Shown one piece after another: positions 18,746 through 26,746 of a stretch of 64,000 nt of DNA. The translations under genes and the position numbers were made by a program. The notes beneath the pieces were generated by a model. That model was not told the DNA's origin, made no database searches, and saw nothing but the letters and a program-made list of their open reading frames with translations. This stretch comes from DATMTS01 sp035564555 (GTDB lineage: Bacteria; Actinomycetota; Actinomycetes; Actinomycetales; Microbacteriaceae), in NCBI GenBank assembly GCA_035564555.1, contig DATMTS010000055.1, positions 79,107 to 143,106 of the forward strand. The letters are read 5' to 3'. Numbering within the stretch: position 1 is the stretch's first letter; every line of letters starts with the position of its first letter.

Positions 18746-19306
18746 TCACCTCATCGTTACCGAGTTGGCGCGGTCGTTCATCGTGCCCAGACTCGTGGCA
18801 CTGGTCGTGTAGCCGTACGAGGATCCGCTGTAGTCGGTTCCCTGCCAGAGTTTCGTGCTGCAACTCGAGAAGCTCTTGAACGAGCTCACGCGCCCGGACC
18901 ACCCCACATCGCCGAGCGGCCCGAAATACCAGGTGCCGCCGGTGCAACCACTCGAGTTGGTGATCTGAAAGAACGACCCGCCATAGTCGACATCGTCGAA
19001 GAGCTGTGTCTGCACGTACGTGGTCAGCGCCCCATCGGGCACCGCCGCGCTGCGCACGGTGACGCCCCTGGCGCCGCTTGGAACGACCACCCGCACGTGC
19101 TGGCGCTCCAGCACCGCCTTGTTAAGATCCTCACCGGCATTCACGCACACCAACGATTTCGTTCCCAGGTCGTAAGAACACGACCGACCGGCCGACGTCG
19201 CGCCATCGGCCACACCGGCGCCTGCCAGGAGCGACCCCGAAAGCGCCGCGATGCTCACCACGGATGCGAGCAGACGGCGCACCGAGAGGGACGTTCTGAA
19301 TGCCAT
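18746..19306 (-). CDS. Secreted beta/gamma-crystallin-fold protein (peptidase inhibitor I36-like)
   Basis: ATG 19306 follows a GGGGAGAAG ribosome site. The 186-residue product has a clear signal peptide (residues about 1-36, ending near ADGATSA). The mature protein contains two half-motifs of the Greek-key type, DVDYGGSFFQI (about 105-115) and GTDYSGSSYGY (about 156-166), as in small beta/gamma-crystallin proteins and Streptomyces metalloproteinase-inhibitor-like (I36) proteins. Cysteines at about 43, 54, 121 and 149 could form two disulfides. Role outside the cell is unknown: inhibitor, calcium binding or stress protein are all possible. It is transcribed divergently from the sigma factor gene at 19443, which could drive it. 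Confidence 0.72.
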   Translation of the reverse strand: MAFRTSLSVRRLLASVVSIAALSGSLLAGAGVADGATSAGRSCSYDLGTKSLVCVNAGEDLNKAVLERQHVRVVVPSGARGVTVRSAAVPDGALTTYVQTQLFDDVDYGGSFFQITNSSGCTGGTWYFGPLGDVGWSGRVSSFKSFSSCSTKLWQGTDYSGSSYGYTTSATSLGTMNDRANSVTMR

Positions 19307-19442
19307 TGGACTTCTCCCCAGAAGTTGATCGGCTCCGGCTGCCTGCCGGGCAGGCTCATTCTGTCTCCGCCGCACCGATGTCACAAGCGCAGGCCGATGC
19401 ACGCGGTTGAGAGGATGTGCCGGGGAGGCACACTTCCTAGAT

Positions 19443-20051
19443 ATGAGCGACTTGGCCAACGCCGCAGCCGCGATCAATGCGGGCGATGGATCCGATCAGT
19501 CGGATCTCGCATTGCTGCGCGACCTCGCGCGCGGAAGCAAGCCGGCACTGGGGCGGCTCCACGACCGGCACAGCCGGGTCGTCTACGCCTACATCGCTGC
19601 CCGTCTGGACAGCCGCGAAGACGTCGAGGAGATCAGCCAAGATGTCTTCGTGACGCTGTGGCGCAAGCGCGCCACGGTCGCACTGGTCGGGGAGTCCGCT
19701 CTTCCCTGGCTCCTTGTCACCGGTCGCAACCTGATCGCCAACCGACGCCGGGCACTGCAGGTTCACGCGAAGCGACGTAGTGACAGATCGTTCGACGAGG
19801 CGGTGCCCGACCCGCAACCCGGGCCGGACGAGCTCGTCGAGCGCTCCCAACTGCTCGCCTACGTGGAGTCGGCGGCCGCGCGGCTGACCGAACCCGATCG
19901 AACGGTGTTCGAGCTGTGCATCCGAGACGGCCATAGCTACGAGCACGCCGCAACGGCCGCGGGCATCAGCGCGGGTGCGGTGCGCAACCGGCTCTCCCGT
20001 CTGCGCAGCCGACTGCGCAGCGAATTGCACACCCTCAGGGGGAACTCATGA
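19443..20051 (+). CDS. RNA polymerase sigma factor, ECF-type
   Basis: From ATG 19443 the product has 202 residues, the size of an extracytoplasmic-function sigma factor. Region 2 is seen at about 30-100 (ALGRLHDRHSRVVYAYIAARL, then DVEEISQDVFVTLWRKR and PWLLVTGRNLIANRRR) and region 4 at about 138-190 (RLTEPDRTVFELCIRDGHSYEHAATAAGISAGAVRNRLSRLR), with no region 3. An in-frame GTG/ATG further upstream (19407) is possible but lies in non-conserved sequence. The stop overlaps the ATG of a one-pass membrane protein by 4 bp, the usual layout for an ECF sigma factor and a partner that holds it inactive. Target promoters are unknown. Confidence 0.88.
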   Translation: MSDLANAAAAINAGDGSDQSDLALLRDLARGSKPALGRLHDRHSRVVYAYIAARLDSREDVEEISQDVFVTLWRKRATVALVGESALPWLLVTGRNLIANRRRALQVHAKRRSDRSFDEAVPDPQPGPDELVERSQLLAYVESAAARLTEPDRTVFELCIRDGHSYEHAATAAGISAGAVRNRLSRLRSRLRSELHTLRGNS

Positions 20052-20554
20052 CCGACCAGGGGCTTCTGCCGGACGCCCGGCATTTCGAACAGAGCAAGCA
20101 CCGTCTCTTCGAAGCGATCGCTGTAGATGACCGGCGCACCACGCGTCGCCACCGCCTGATCGCGCTCGGCGTTGCGGCGGCTCTGGTCTCCGGCACGACC
20201 GCCGGAGCGTACGCCATCGCGCAGGCCTCACAGGGCCAGATCAACTACCTCACCGATTGCTATGCCGCCGCCGACAAGCACGCGCGCCACGGAACATCCG
20301 TCTATGCGCCCGGCGACCGCAACGACCCGACGCCGACTCCGTTGCGACAGCGCATCGAACTGGCCGAAGGCATGTGCGCCGCCACGTGGCGAATCGGCAC
20401 GTTCTCACCCGGTGGCGGCACGAACGATCGGGATTTTCCCGTACCGAACCTGGAGACCTGCGAGCTGCCAGACGGCCGCCTGGCAGTGTTCCCCTCCGAC
20501 CTGGCCGTGAACGAGCTGTGCTCGCGTCTCGGCCTCACGATTCCGCATGAGTGA
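20048..20554 (+). CDS. One-pass membrane protein coupled to the sigma factor (possible anti-sigma/sensor)
   Basis: A 168-residue protein with a cytoplasmic N-terminus of about 38 residues, one hydrophobic helix (about 39-61, LIALGVAAALVSGTTAGAYA) and an exterior domain of about 105 residues. The exterior part has four cysteines (DCYAA, GMCAA, LETCEL, NELCSR), likely two disulfides. The short inner segment lacks a recognisable zinc anti-sigma (ZAS) HxxxCxxC motif, so it is not a classical anti-sigma factor by sequence. Its ATG overlaps the sigma gene stop, so it is made together with the sigma factor and probably controls or depends on it. Function otherwise unrecognised. Confidence 0.75.
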   Translation: MTDQGLLPDARHFEQSKHRLFEAIAVDDRRTTRRHRLIALGVAAALVSGTTAGAYAIAQASQGQINYLTDCYAAADKHARHGTSVYAPGDRNDPTPTPLRQRIELAEGMCAATWRIGTFSPGGGTNDRDFPVPNLETCELPDGRLAVFPSDLAVNELCSRLGLTIPHE

Positions 20555-20585
20555 CACGGGGAACATCGCCGTGCGGAACATGGGC

Positions 20586-20630
20586 GGTGCCCGCCGCACA
20601 AGCGCCTGGGGAGGGGCAGCGGCGGGCACC
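20586..20630 (+). terminator. 12-bp stem-loop after the sigma/membrane protein operon
   Basis: Perfect inverted arms GGTGCCCGCCGC (20586-20597) and GCGGCGGGCACC (20619-20630) with a 21-nt loop. It begins 31 bp after the stop at 20554. There is no T-run after it, so it may be an intrinsic terminator of the U-less kind or a leader structure for the small ORF that starts 74 bp further on. Confidence 0.6.
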
Positions 20631-20704
20631 TACCGACCCGAGGTAATCAGAACCGGGACCGGCTGCACGCCGGTGCGGCACAGGATGCAAATAGAGGAGA
20701 TGCG

Positions 20705-20803
20705 ATGAACGCACCGATCGACCCGGCCGCGCTGGAACTGCCGCCTACCGAACCCGTCGACATCACGGAGCTGCTCGAGAAGGCGCTCGCGGAAGGCCGC
20801 TGA
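20705..20803 (+). CDS. Putative 32-residue peptide
   Basis: A 33-codon frame with a strong ribosome site (AGAGGAG, 5 nt before ATG 20705). The acidic product begins MNAPIDPAALELPPTEPVD and ends ELLEKALAEGR, with a short amphipathic helix at the C-terminus. It has no signal peptide, no cysteine and no known family that I recognise. It follows the sigma factor operon and its hairpin by 74 bp and is convergent with a tetR-like gene whose stop is 40 bp away. The good ribosome site and biased codon third positions argue for translation, but the length leaves real doubt. Confidence 0.5.
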   Translation: MNAPIDPAALELPPTEPVDITELLEKALAEGR

Positions 20804-20843
20804 CCGCCGGTCCGGCCACTCGCGGATTCAGGCCTCCGCAGTT

Positions 20844-21518
20844 CTAGTCCTGGTCGGGCAACAGGTTCGCCACGAGCATCCTGGCCACGAAGCCACCATA
20901 CTTCTCGGCGCTCCAGCCACGCTTCAGCACCAGGCTCTCGTAGAGTCCGACGGAGGTGCTGGCGACCATCACGTCGGCGGCTTCTTCAGCCGACAGGTCA
21001 GCGCGCAAGAGTCCCCTGGCCACGACCCGCCTAGCGTTGTGCAGCATCCGGCGATACTGCGCGTCCTCGACCTCGCGCAGCAGTGCCTCCATGTCTGCAT
21101 CGCCGCTGGCGGCGGCATCCCGGATGAGCAGGATGATGGGCGCGCCGAGCGGAGCGATCTCGGTCACGAAGCGGCCGAACCGCTGCATGAGCTCACGACC
21201 GTCGGTGGCGACTTCTTGCGCGCGGTCAGAGCGCTCCTCGGCCGGCGCGTCGCCCGCGCCGAGAAGACTCTGCTCCTGGATCGCGCGAACCAGACCCGCC
21301 TTTCCCCCGAAGTTCTTGTAGACGGACTCGGACGAGACACCGGCTGCCTGGGCGATCGTCGCGACCGTGGTAGCGGCGTATCCCGCGGACAGGAACAGTT
21401 CACGAGCCCGCGCCAGCACCCGCAGCCTCGATTGCTCGGCCGCCTCGCGACGTCGCCGGCTGTTGTAGGAGCGGGGGCTACGGTCTGGATGCCGCGACTC
21501 ATCGATAGGGGAGGTCAC
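20844..21518 (-). CDS. TetR family transcriptional regulator
   Basis: A 224-residue TetR protein. The DNA-binding domain lies at about residues 25-75 (RLRVLARARELFLSAGYAATTVATIAQAAGVSSESVYKNFGGKAGLVRAI region). The C-terminal part is all-helical and typical of AcrR/TetR ligand domains. It is transcribed divergently from the NTF2-like and NmrA-like genes, and the 98-bp gap between them contains a palindrome (21541-21565) that is the likely operator. It may repress the two-gene unit on the opposite strand. The inducer is unknown. Confidence 0.9.
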   Translation of the reverse strand: MTSPIDESRHPDRSPRSYNSRRRREAAEQSRLRVLARARELFLSAGYAATTVATIAQAAGVSSESVYKNFGGKAGLVRAIQEQSLLGAGDAPAEERSDRAQEVATDGRELMQRFGRFVTEIAPLGAPIILLIRDAAASGDADMEALLREVEDAQYRRMLHNARRVVARGLLRADLSAEEAADVMVASTSVGLYESLVLKRGWSAEKYGGFVARMLVANLLPDQD

Positions 21519-21540
21519 CGCACTGGACTCCTTCCCAAAA

Positions 21541-21565
21541 TTTGATTACAGTTGACTGTATCAAA
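21541..21565. promoter_or_regulatory. Palindromic TetR operator in the divergent gap
   Basis: Arms TTTGATTACAGT (21541-21552) and ACTGTATCAAA (21555-21565) around TG form an inverted repeat broken only by one extra T in the left arm. It lies 22 nt from the tetR start and overlaps a TTGACT promoter-like hexamer for the opposite operon. Confidence 0.65.
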
Positions 21566-21616
21566 TGGCGTAGCAGCCCTTCCGCCTCCCGCGACGGACG
21601 GCATAGGGAGCAGTTC

Positions 21617-22069
21617 ATGGACGTCTCATCAGGAATCGACCTCCTTCCCGACGGACCGGTACGGCGCCTGGTCGCCGCCACGAGTCGGCGCGACGTGACG
21701 GAGATGGTGTCGCAGTTCGCCCCGGACTACGAGAACGTCACTCCCGCGCATCCCCGGCGCGGATTCCGAGGCGCGGCCCAGGTGGGTAAGAACTGGTCCG
21801 CACTGTTCGGTGGACTCCGAGACCTGGAACTCACCGTGCACGATGCCACCACCGGACCGGACAGCCGGGTGTGGATGGAGTGGAGCACCGCGGGAACGCG
21901 TGCCGACGGCTCGATCAGCGCCGCAACCGGCGTGGTCATCTTCACGGTGCGCGGTGACAGCATCGCGTCAGCGCGGTTCTACGTCGAGCCGATCGAGCAG
22001 CACTCCGGCGACGTGGACGATGCGATCCGCGTCGCGGTGCGAGGAGTGGATCCGGGGGAGGCGCCGTGA
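21617..22069 (+). CDS. SnoaL/NTF2-like protein
   Basis: ATG 21617 follows a GGGAG ribosome site; the frame extends further upstream but across the operator. The 150-residue product has the cone-shaped NTF2-like fold pattern: VRRLVAATSRRDVTEMVSQFAPDYENVTPAHPRRGFRGAAQVGKNWSALFGGLRDLE for the first half, then WMEWSTAGTRADGS and ARFYVEPIEQ in the beta-sheet. SnoaL-like proteins act as small-molecule isomerases, hydrolases or accessory ligand binders. Its stop overlaps the GTG start of the NmrA-like gene, so the two act together. Precise activity is unknown. Confidence 0.78.
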   Translation: MDVSSGIDLLPDGPVRRLVAATSRRDVTEMVSQFAPDYENVTPAHPRRGFRGAAQVGKNWSALFGGLRDLELTVHDATTGPDSRVWMEWSTAGTRADGSISAATGVVIFTVRGDSIASARFYVEPIEQHSGDVDDAIRVAVRGVDPGEAP

Positions 22070-22947
22070 TCCTCGTCGTGGGCGGCACGGGTCGGCTCGG
22101 CAGCACGGTCGTGCCCATGCTGGTCTCCGCCGGGCACCGCGTGCGCGTTCTCGCACGCGGTGTATCCCAGCCGTTGCCCGTCGGCGACGACGTCGAGATC
22201 GTGGTCGGCGACCTCGGCTCAGAAGCGGACTGCAGGAAGGCCGTGGCCGGCTGCGCGCACGTCGTGTTCGCGGCATCCGGGTTCGGCATCAAAGGGGAAG
22301 ATCCTCGTATCGTCGACCGCGATGGCGCCATCCGACTCGTGCAGGCTGCCGGCGCGGCCGGAGTCGAGCACCTCGTCATGATGTCGATGCATGGGGCTTC
22401 GCCCGACGGGCCCATCGAGTATCTGCGGTGCAAGGCGGCGGCCGAGAATGCCCTGCGCGGCTCTGGCGTCGGATGGACGGTCATCAGGATCGGCGCGATC
22501 CTCGAGCAGCGACTCGCGGTCGTGACGGCCCCGTTCGATGGCAGGGGCGCCGTTCTCGTGTTCGGGTCGGGAACCGTTCCGGTGACGTTCACCTCGGCAC
22601 GCGACGCCGCAGCACTGATCGTGCGCGCGTTCTCAGACGGCGCGCTCGGCAACCGCATCATCGAGTGGGGCACCGAGACGCACACCGGCAACGAACTCGC
22701 CGGAGCCGCCCTCGCTCGACTCGGGCACGGCTCGGTGCGCCGCATCCCCCGCACCGCCCAACGCATCCTTTCCGTCGCGGCGAGACCGTTCTCGCCATTC
22801 CTCGCCCGGCTCGCCGAGGCGAGCGTGTGGGAGGAATCCGGCGCGGCCGCCTTCGAATTCGACGACGCGCGGGATGAATTCCCTGACATCCCGGTCACGG
22901 GCCTGGCGGCCGTGCTCGACGACGATCAGTCGTGGAGGAAGAGGTAG
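22066..22947 (+). CDS. NmrA-like / atypical SDR NAD(P)-binding protein
   Basis: The 293-residue protein starts at GTG 22066 overlapping the previous stop. The N-terminal Rossmann motif VVGGTGRLGSTV (about 4-15) is the G-x-x-G-x-x-G pattern of atypical SDRs, followed by HVVFAASGFG and HLVMMSMHGA. The usual YxxxK active site is replaced by YLRCKAAAEN, which keeps Tyr and Lys (YxxxK is Y-L-R-C-K), so catalysis is possible. Similar proteins are NAD(P)H-binding redox sensors or quinone/epimerase-like reductases. Its 3' end overlaps the convergent glycosyltransferase gene by 22 bp. Confidence 0.82.
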   Translation: MILVVGGTGRLGSTVVPMLVSAGHRVRVLARGVSQPLPVGDDVEIVVGDLGSEADCRKAVAGCAHVVFAASGFGIKGEDPRIVDRDGAIRLVQAAGAAGVEHLVMMSMHGASPDGPIEYLRCKAAAENALRGSGVGWTVIRIGAILEQRLAVVTAPFDGRGAVLVFGSGTVPVTFTSARDAAALIVRAFSDGALGNRIIEWGTETHTGNELAGAALARLGHGSVRRIPRTAQRILSVAARPFSPFLARLAEASVWEESGAAAFEFDDARDEFPDIPVTGLAAVLDDDQSWRKR

Positions 22948-24572
22948 ACGTCGATGCCGGCATAGTCCCGCTCGGTGACGCGGTGGAACGACGACTCGAC
23001 GGCGCGCCGTTCCATCGTCAGGCGTGGCGAGACGTTGCTCGAGCTCGTCATCGAACCGAGGACCCAGAGCCGGCGCGACCGCCGGATGCGCGCGAGGATC
23101 GTGGCACGGGGTGCGGCCACGCCGTAGAACTCCGCGGCTCGCTCCGGCGACTGCGAGAGCGCGATGTCAGTGACGGCACCGAAATCGTCGGGATACCCGA
23201 GCTGTGCGAGTCCCGCGGCGAGCGGGATGTAGAGCACGGCATCGCCTGGTCGCGCGTCGGCCGCGACGAACGCGGCTGCCGCGCTCAGGTTCTGCAGTCG
23301 CCCTTGCGCCGTGCGCTGGGAGATCTGCAGCGGCAGCCCGGCCACGAAGAGACACGCGATGAGAAGTCCGGCGATGAACTGCGGCACCCATTCGGCTCGC
23401 CAGGGTCGAATCGCGCCGGCGACGAGGTCTCCGAGCCGACAGGCGCCTGCAGCCGCGAGCAGCGCGGCTCCGGCCGTGCTGTACAGCACGTAGCGAACGC
23501 CGCCGTAGAGCGGCACCGCGAGCATCGACTCGAGAATCAGGATGCTGCCGGGCACCGCCAGCAGCGGCACCGATAAGGCGACGAGGGTGATCCGTTCGGG
23601 ACGCGACCGGGAGGCCCATCGCGCGACCGGCAGCATCCCCGCAACGATCAGCACGCTCGTCATCACGATGCAGAGCGGCAGCGGACCGAGCAGGTTGACC
23701 GTCAGGTCGACGAACGAGGCCGGCGTGGCTCGAGGCACCCACGACAGCGCCGAGTCCTCGGCATGGCTGATCAGGATGAGCGGCACGAGGGCGAGGACCG
23801 CGCACGCGGCCGCGATGCAGAAGCGTCGCCAGAGCTTCCGGTCGGCGCGCGACCAGGCGAGCGTCACCGCGTGTGCGGCCACCGCGAGAACGGTGAACTC
23901 GTGCAGGTAACCGGCGACCACGACCAGCGCCGCATAGCCGACCCAGTGCATCCTTCGGCCCGAGCCGGCGCGCTCACGCTGCACCGCCACGACGAGAGCA
24001 GCGGATGCCGCCAGCACGAGAGCAAGGTCGATCGCGTAGGAGCGCCCCTCTTGCGCCGTGCCGTTCACCACGGTCAGCGACACGAACGCGCCTCCGGCGG
24101 CGGTGGCGATGGCTCGCGACCCGGTGAGACGATGGCCGAGGTACGTCAGCAGCAACGCCGCGATGCACGCGCCCAGCACGGACGGGATGCGCAACACGAC
24201 CTCGTTCGCGCCGAACGCCAGGATGCCGCGCATCATCAGGTAGTAAATGCCGTGCACCGCGTCGACGTGCGAGAGCAGCCGCCAGAAGGTGGCGATGGGC
24301 AGTCGCGCAGCCCAGTACGTCGCCGCTTCGGTGCCGAACATCGAACCGCGATCCAGACCCCACACGCCGAGCACCAACATGGCGAGCGGTGGCAGAGCGA
24401 AGGGCCAGAAGCGGGGTAGCCGCAGGAAACCCGCGCGGGATTGCGATGGTGCGCGAGTCGGGGTCGGTTCGCGCGCCGGTATCGGTGCGTGTGCCGGTGT
24501 CGATGGGTGTGCCGGTGTGCGTGCCGGTGCCGCGACGCGCGCAACCACGTGCTCGTCGGTCTGCGCGGTCAT
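22926..24572 (-). CDS. Polytopic membrane glycosyltransferase-like protein (GT39/ArnT-like), divergent active loop
   Basis: The 548-residue protein starts with an Ala/Pro/Thr-rich cytoplasmic tail (about 1-45) made of degenerate repeats, then has about 11-12 membrane helices. The first outer loop, SMFGTEAATYWAARLPIATFWRLLSHVDAVHGIYYL, aligns with the loop WGDEAASALSAQ...HVDAVHGTYYL of the paralogue at 41995-43692. In GT39/ArnT-type enzymes this loop holds an Asp-Glu pair with a catalytic Asp; here the Asp is Thr. It is therefore either an inactive or a differently working homologue. The expected substrate class is a polyprenyl-phosphate sugar on the outer membrane face. The gene overlaps the convergent NmrA-like gene by 22 bp. 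Confidence 0.78.
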   Translation of the reverse strand: MTAQTDEHVVARVAAPARTPAHPSTPAHAPIPAREPTPTRAPSQSRAGFLRLPRFWPFALPPLAMLVLGVWGLDRGSMFGTEAATYWAARLPIATFWRLLSHVDAVHGIYYLMMRGILAFGANEVVLRIPSVLGACIAALLLTYLGHRLTGSRAIATAAGGAFVSLTVVNGTAQEGRSYAIDLALVLAASAALVVAVQRERAGSGRRMHWVGYAALVVVAGYLHEFTVLAVAAHAVTLAWSRADRKLWRRFCIAAACAVLALVPLILISHAEDSALSWVPRATPASFVDLTVNLLGPLPLCIVMTSVLIVAGMLPVARWASRSRPERITLVALSVPLLAVPGSILILESMLAVPLYGGVRYVLYSTAGAALLAAAGACRLGDLVAGAIRPWRAEWVPQFIAGLLIACLFVAGLPLQISQRTAQGRLQNLSAAAAFVAADARPGDAVLYIPLAAGLAQLGYPDDFGAVTDIALSQSPERAAEFYGVAAPRATILARIRRSRRLWVLGSMTSSSNVSPRLTMERRAVESSFHRVTERDYAGIDVYLFLHD

Positions 24573-24751
24573 GTCGTGGCTCCGTCCCGGGAGGGATCGC
24601 CGGATTGGCGCCGCTCACGCTACCGAGGCCGACTCGGCAATCACGTTCAGACGGTTCCCATTCGTCTGAGGATTCGTTCAGGATTGAATCCGCCGAATGC
24701 GCCGATCCAGCGCACCAGCACCGAATGCGCGCCCGGGTTCGATGATTGGTT

Positions 24752-25798
24752 CTACGCGCTCGGCTTTACACGGTCATCGGTCGGCTCGCGAATGATGACG
24801 ACCGCCTTCAACGAGGCCGGATCGCGTCGAGCCAACGTGAGCGCGCGCTCCGTGTCGGCGAGCGAGAAGCGGTGGGTGATGATCGCATCCACGTCGACGC
24901 CGCCAGACGCGATCAGGTCGAGAGCAGTCGGGTAGGTGTTCGCATACCGGAAGATTCCGGATATCGAGAGCTCTCGACTCTGGATCACCGACACGTCGAG
25001 CGCGACGGTGTCGGACCCCATGCCGATCAACACGGCGCGCCCGGCAGGTCGCAATCGACGGATTCCGTCTTGCAGTGCCCGAGCGGCACCTGAGCACTCG
25101 AGCAGTACGTCGAATGTTCCGGCGATCGGTTGGCACGCATCCTGGGCGATGAAGCCGAGTTGCTCGGCGATCGAGAGCCGGAATCCGCTCACGTCGGTCA
25201 CGGTGACGCTCGCGGCCCCGAAGGCGCGCGCGACTTGCGCAGCGAAGAGACCGATCGGTCCTGCTCCGGTGACCAGAACGTCGTCGCCGACGCTCACCCC
25301 CGCCTTGCGGCAGGCCCACACCGCGACAGACACCGGTTCTGCCATCGCCGCGCGCTCGACATCCAGTGAACCTGGCACGGGATGCGCGAAAGAGGCATCG
25401 ATCGCCACGAACCGCGTGATGGAACCATCCACGGGCGGCGTTGCGAAGAAGCGCACGGCGGGGCAGAGGTTGTACCTGCCTTGCAGGCATTCTTCACAGA
25501 CCCGGTCGGGAACGCCGGGCTCGATCGCGACGAGTTGCCCCAGGCGGCCCCTATCGACACCGGCGCCGACCTCGACGATCGTTCCGGCGGATTCGTGCCC
25601 GATGATCATCGGCGCCTGCACGATGAAGTCGCCGATTCGCCCGTGTTCGTAATAGTGCACATCGGATCCGCAGATGCCGACGGCGCCGACTTCGACGATC
25701 ACCTCGTGTTCGCTCGGAGCCGGGTGCGGCCGGGCTTCGATCCTGAGATCGCCCGGCGCATACAGCACCGCACTCGTGTTCAGCACGTTTTGTGACAT
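24752..25798 (-). CDS. Zinc-dependent medium-chain dehydrogenase, sorbitol/xylitol dehydrogenase-like
   Basis: The 348-residue protein is a medium-chain alcohol dehydrogenase. It shows the catalytic zinc site GICGSDVHYYEHG (about 42-54) and GHESAG (about 67-72), and the NAD-binding motif VTGAGPIGLFAAQ (about 169-181) with an acidic residue in VTDVSGFR that favours NAD. In the lobe that usually carries a structural zinc (four Cys), VPDRVCEECLQGRYNLC has three cysteines and Asp in place of the first, as also lost in mammalian sorbitol dehydrogenase. It ends the operon of a sugar/polyol ABC importer and an SDR gene, so oxidation of the imported polyol is its likely job. Confidence 0.87.
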   Translation of the reverse strand: MSQNVLNTSAVLYAPGDLRIEARPHPAPSEHEVIVEVGAVGICGSDVHYYEHGRIGDFIVQAPMIIGHESAGTIVEVGAGVDRGRLGQLVAIEPGVPDRVCEECLQGRYNLCPAVRFFATPPVDGSITRFVAIDASFAHPVPGSLDVERAAMAEPVSVAVWACRKAGVSVGDDVLVTGAGPIGLFAAQVARAFGAASVTVTDVSGFRLSIAEQLGFIAQDACQPIAGTFDVLLECSGAARALQDGIRRLRPAGRAVLIGMGSDTVALDVSVIQSRELSISGIFRYANTYPTALDLIASGGVDVDAIITHRFSLADTERALTLARRDPASLKAVVIIREPTDDRVKPSA

Positions 25799-25900
25799 GG
25801 CGTCTTCTCTTCTCGTTCATTCGCGCGGCAGTACGTGTTGATCCGCGCAGGATGCGTTCGATCGCGCCGGATGCGCAGTCGATCAGTTGGGACGGAGTGC

Positions 25901-26746
25901 TCACTCACCCGTGACGGCGCCCATCGACATCCCAGTCACGAGATGTCGACGCACGAGCAGTCCGATGACGATCATCGGAAGCACCGTGATGATGCCGAGC
26001 GCGCAGAGCTGCCCCCAGTCGGTGCCCGTCTGGGTGATCAGGGAACCGGCCGACATCGGCAGGGTCTGCGATTCCGGACCGGAGAAAGCGGTGGCGAACG
26101 CGTAGTCGTTCCAGGAGAAGACCGTGCACAGCACGGCGGTCGCGATCATCCCGGGCAGGGTTGTCGGCAGCACGACGAGGCGGAACGCCTGCCACTTGTT
26201 GCAACCGTCGATCTGCGCGGCCTCCTGCAGTGCGGTGGGAACCTCGGCGAAGAAGGCACTCATCAGCCAGATCGCGAACGGCAGGTTGAACGTCAGGTAG
26301 GCGACGATCAGTCCGGGAACGCTGTTGATGAGACCGAACTGGCGGAAGATCACGAACAACGGCACGATCACCGCTGCGATCGGCGCCATCCTGGTCGAGA
26401 TGATCCAGAACGAGAGATTGCCTTTCGCGCGGCTCTTCCAGCGGGACAATCCATAGCCGGCCATGGTGCCGAGCCCCACGGCGATCACGGTGGAGCCGAC
26501 CGATGCGAGCACACTGTTCAGGATGTACGGGCCGATCGAGTTGCCTCCGGTGAAGAGGCGGATGAAATTCTCCAGCGTCGGTGCGAATGCGAGCACGGGA
26601 GTCGACGTGTTGATCGCCGTCTGCGGCTTGAACGCTGTCAGCAGCATCCAGAGCAGTGGGACCACCGACCACAGCACGATGACCACGGCGAGCACGCCCG
26701 CGATCGTCGCACGATACGATTTCGCCGTTACAGCGGTGTCGCTCAT
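25901..26746 (-). CDS. Carbohydrate ABC transporter permease, MalG type
   Basis: A 281-residue CUT1-type permease with six membrane helices. The conserved EAA loop, with which the ATPase docks, is visible as EVPTALQEAAQIDGCNKWQAFRLVVLPTTLPGM (about 190-222). ATG 26746 overlaps the stop of the MalF-type gene by 4 bp. It forms the import channel together with that partner. No ATPase gene is in the operon, so the pair probably uses a shared MsiK/UgpC-like ATPase encoded elsewhere. Confidence 0.93.
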   Translation of the reverse strand: MSDTAVTAKSYRATIAGVLAVVIVLWSVVPLLWMLLTAFKPQTAINTSTPVLAFAPTLENFIRLFTGGNSIGPYILNSVLASVGSTVIAVGLGTMAGYGLSRWKSRAKGNLSFWIISTRMAPIAAVIVPLFVIFRQFGLINSVPGLIVAYLTFNLPFAIWLMSAFFAEVPTALQEAAQIDGCNKWQAFRLVVLPTTLPGMIATAVLCTVFSWNDYAFATAFSGPESQTLPMSAGSLITQTGTDWGQLCALGIITVLPMIVIGLLVRRHLVTGMSMGAVTGE

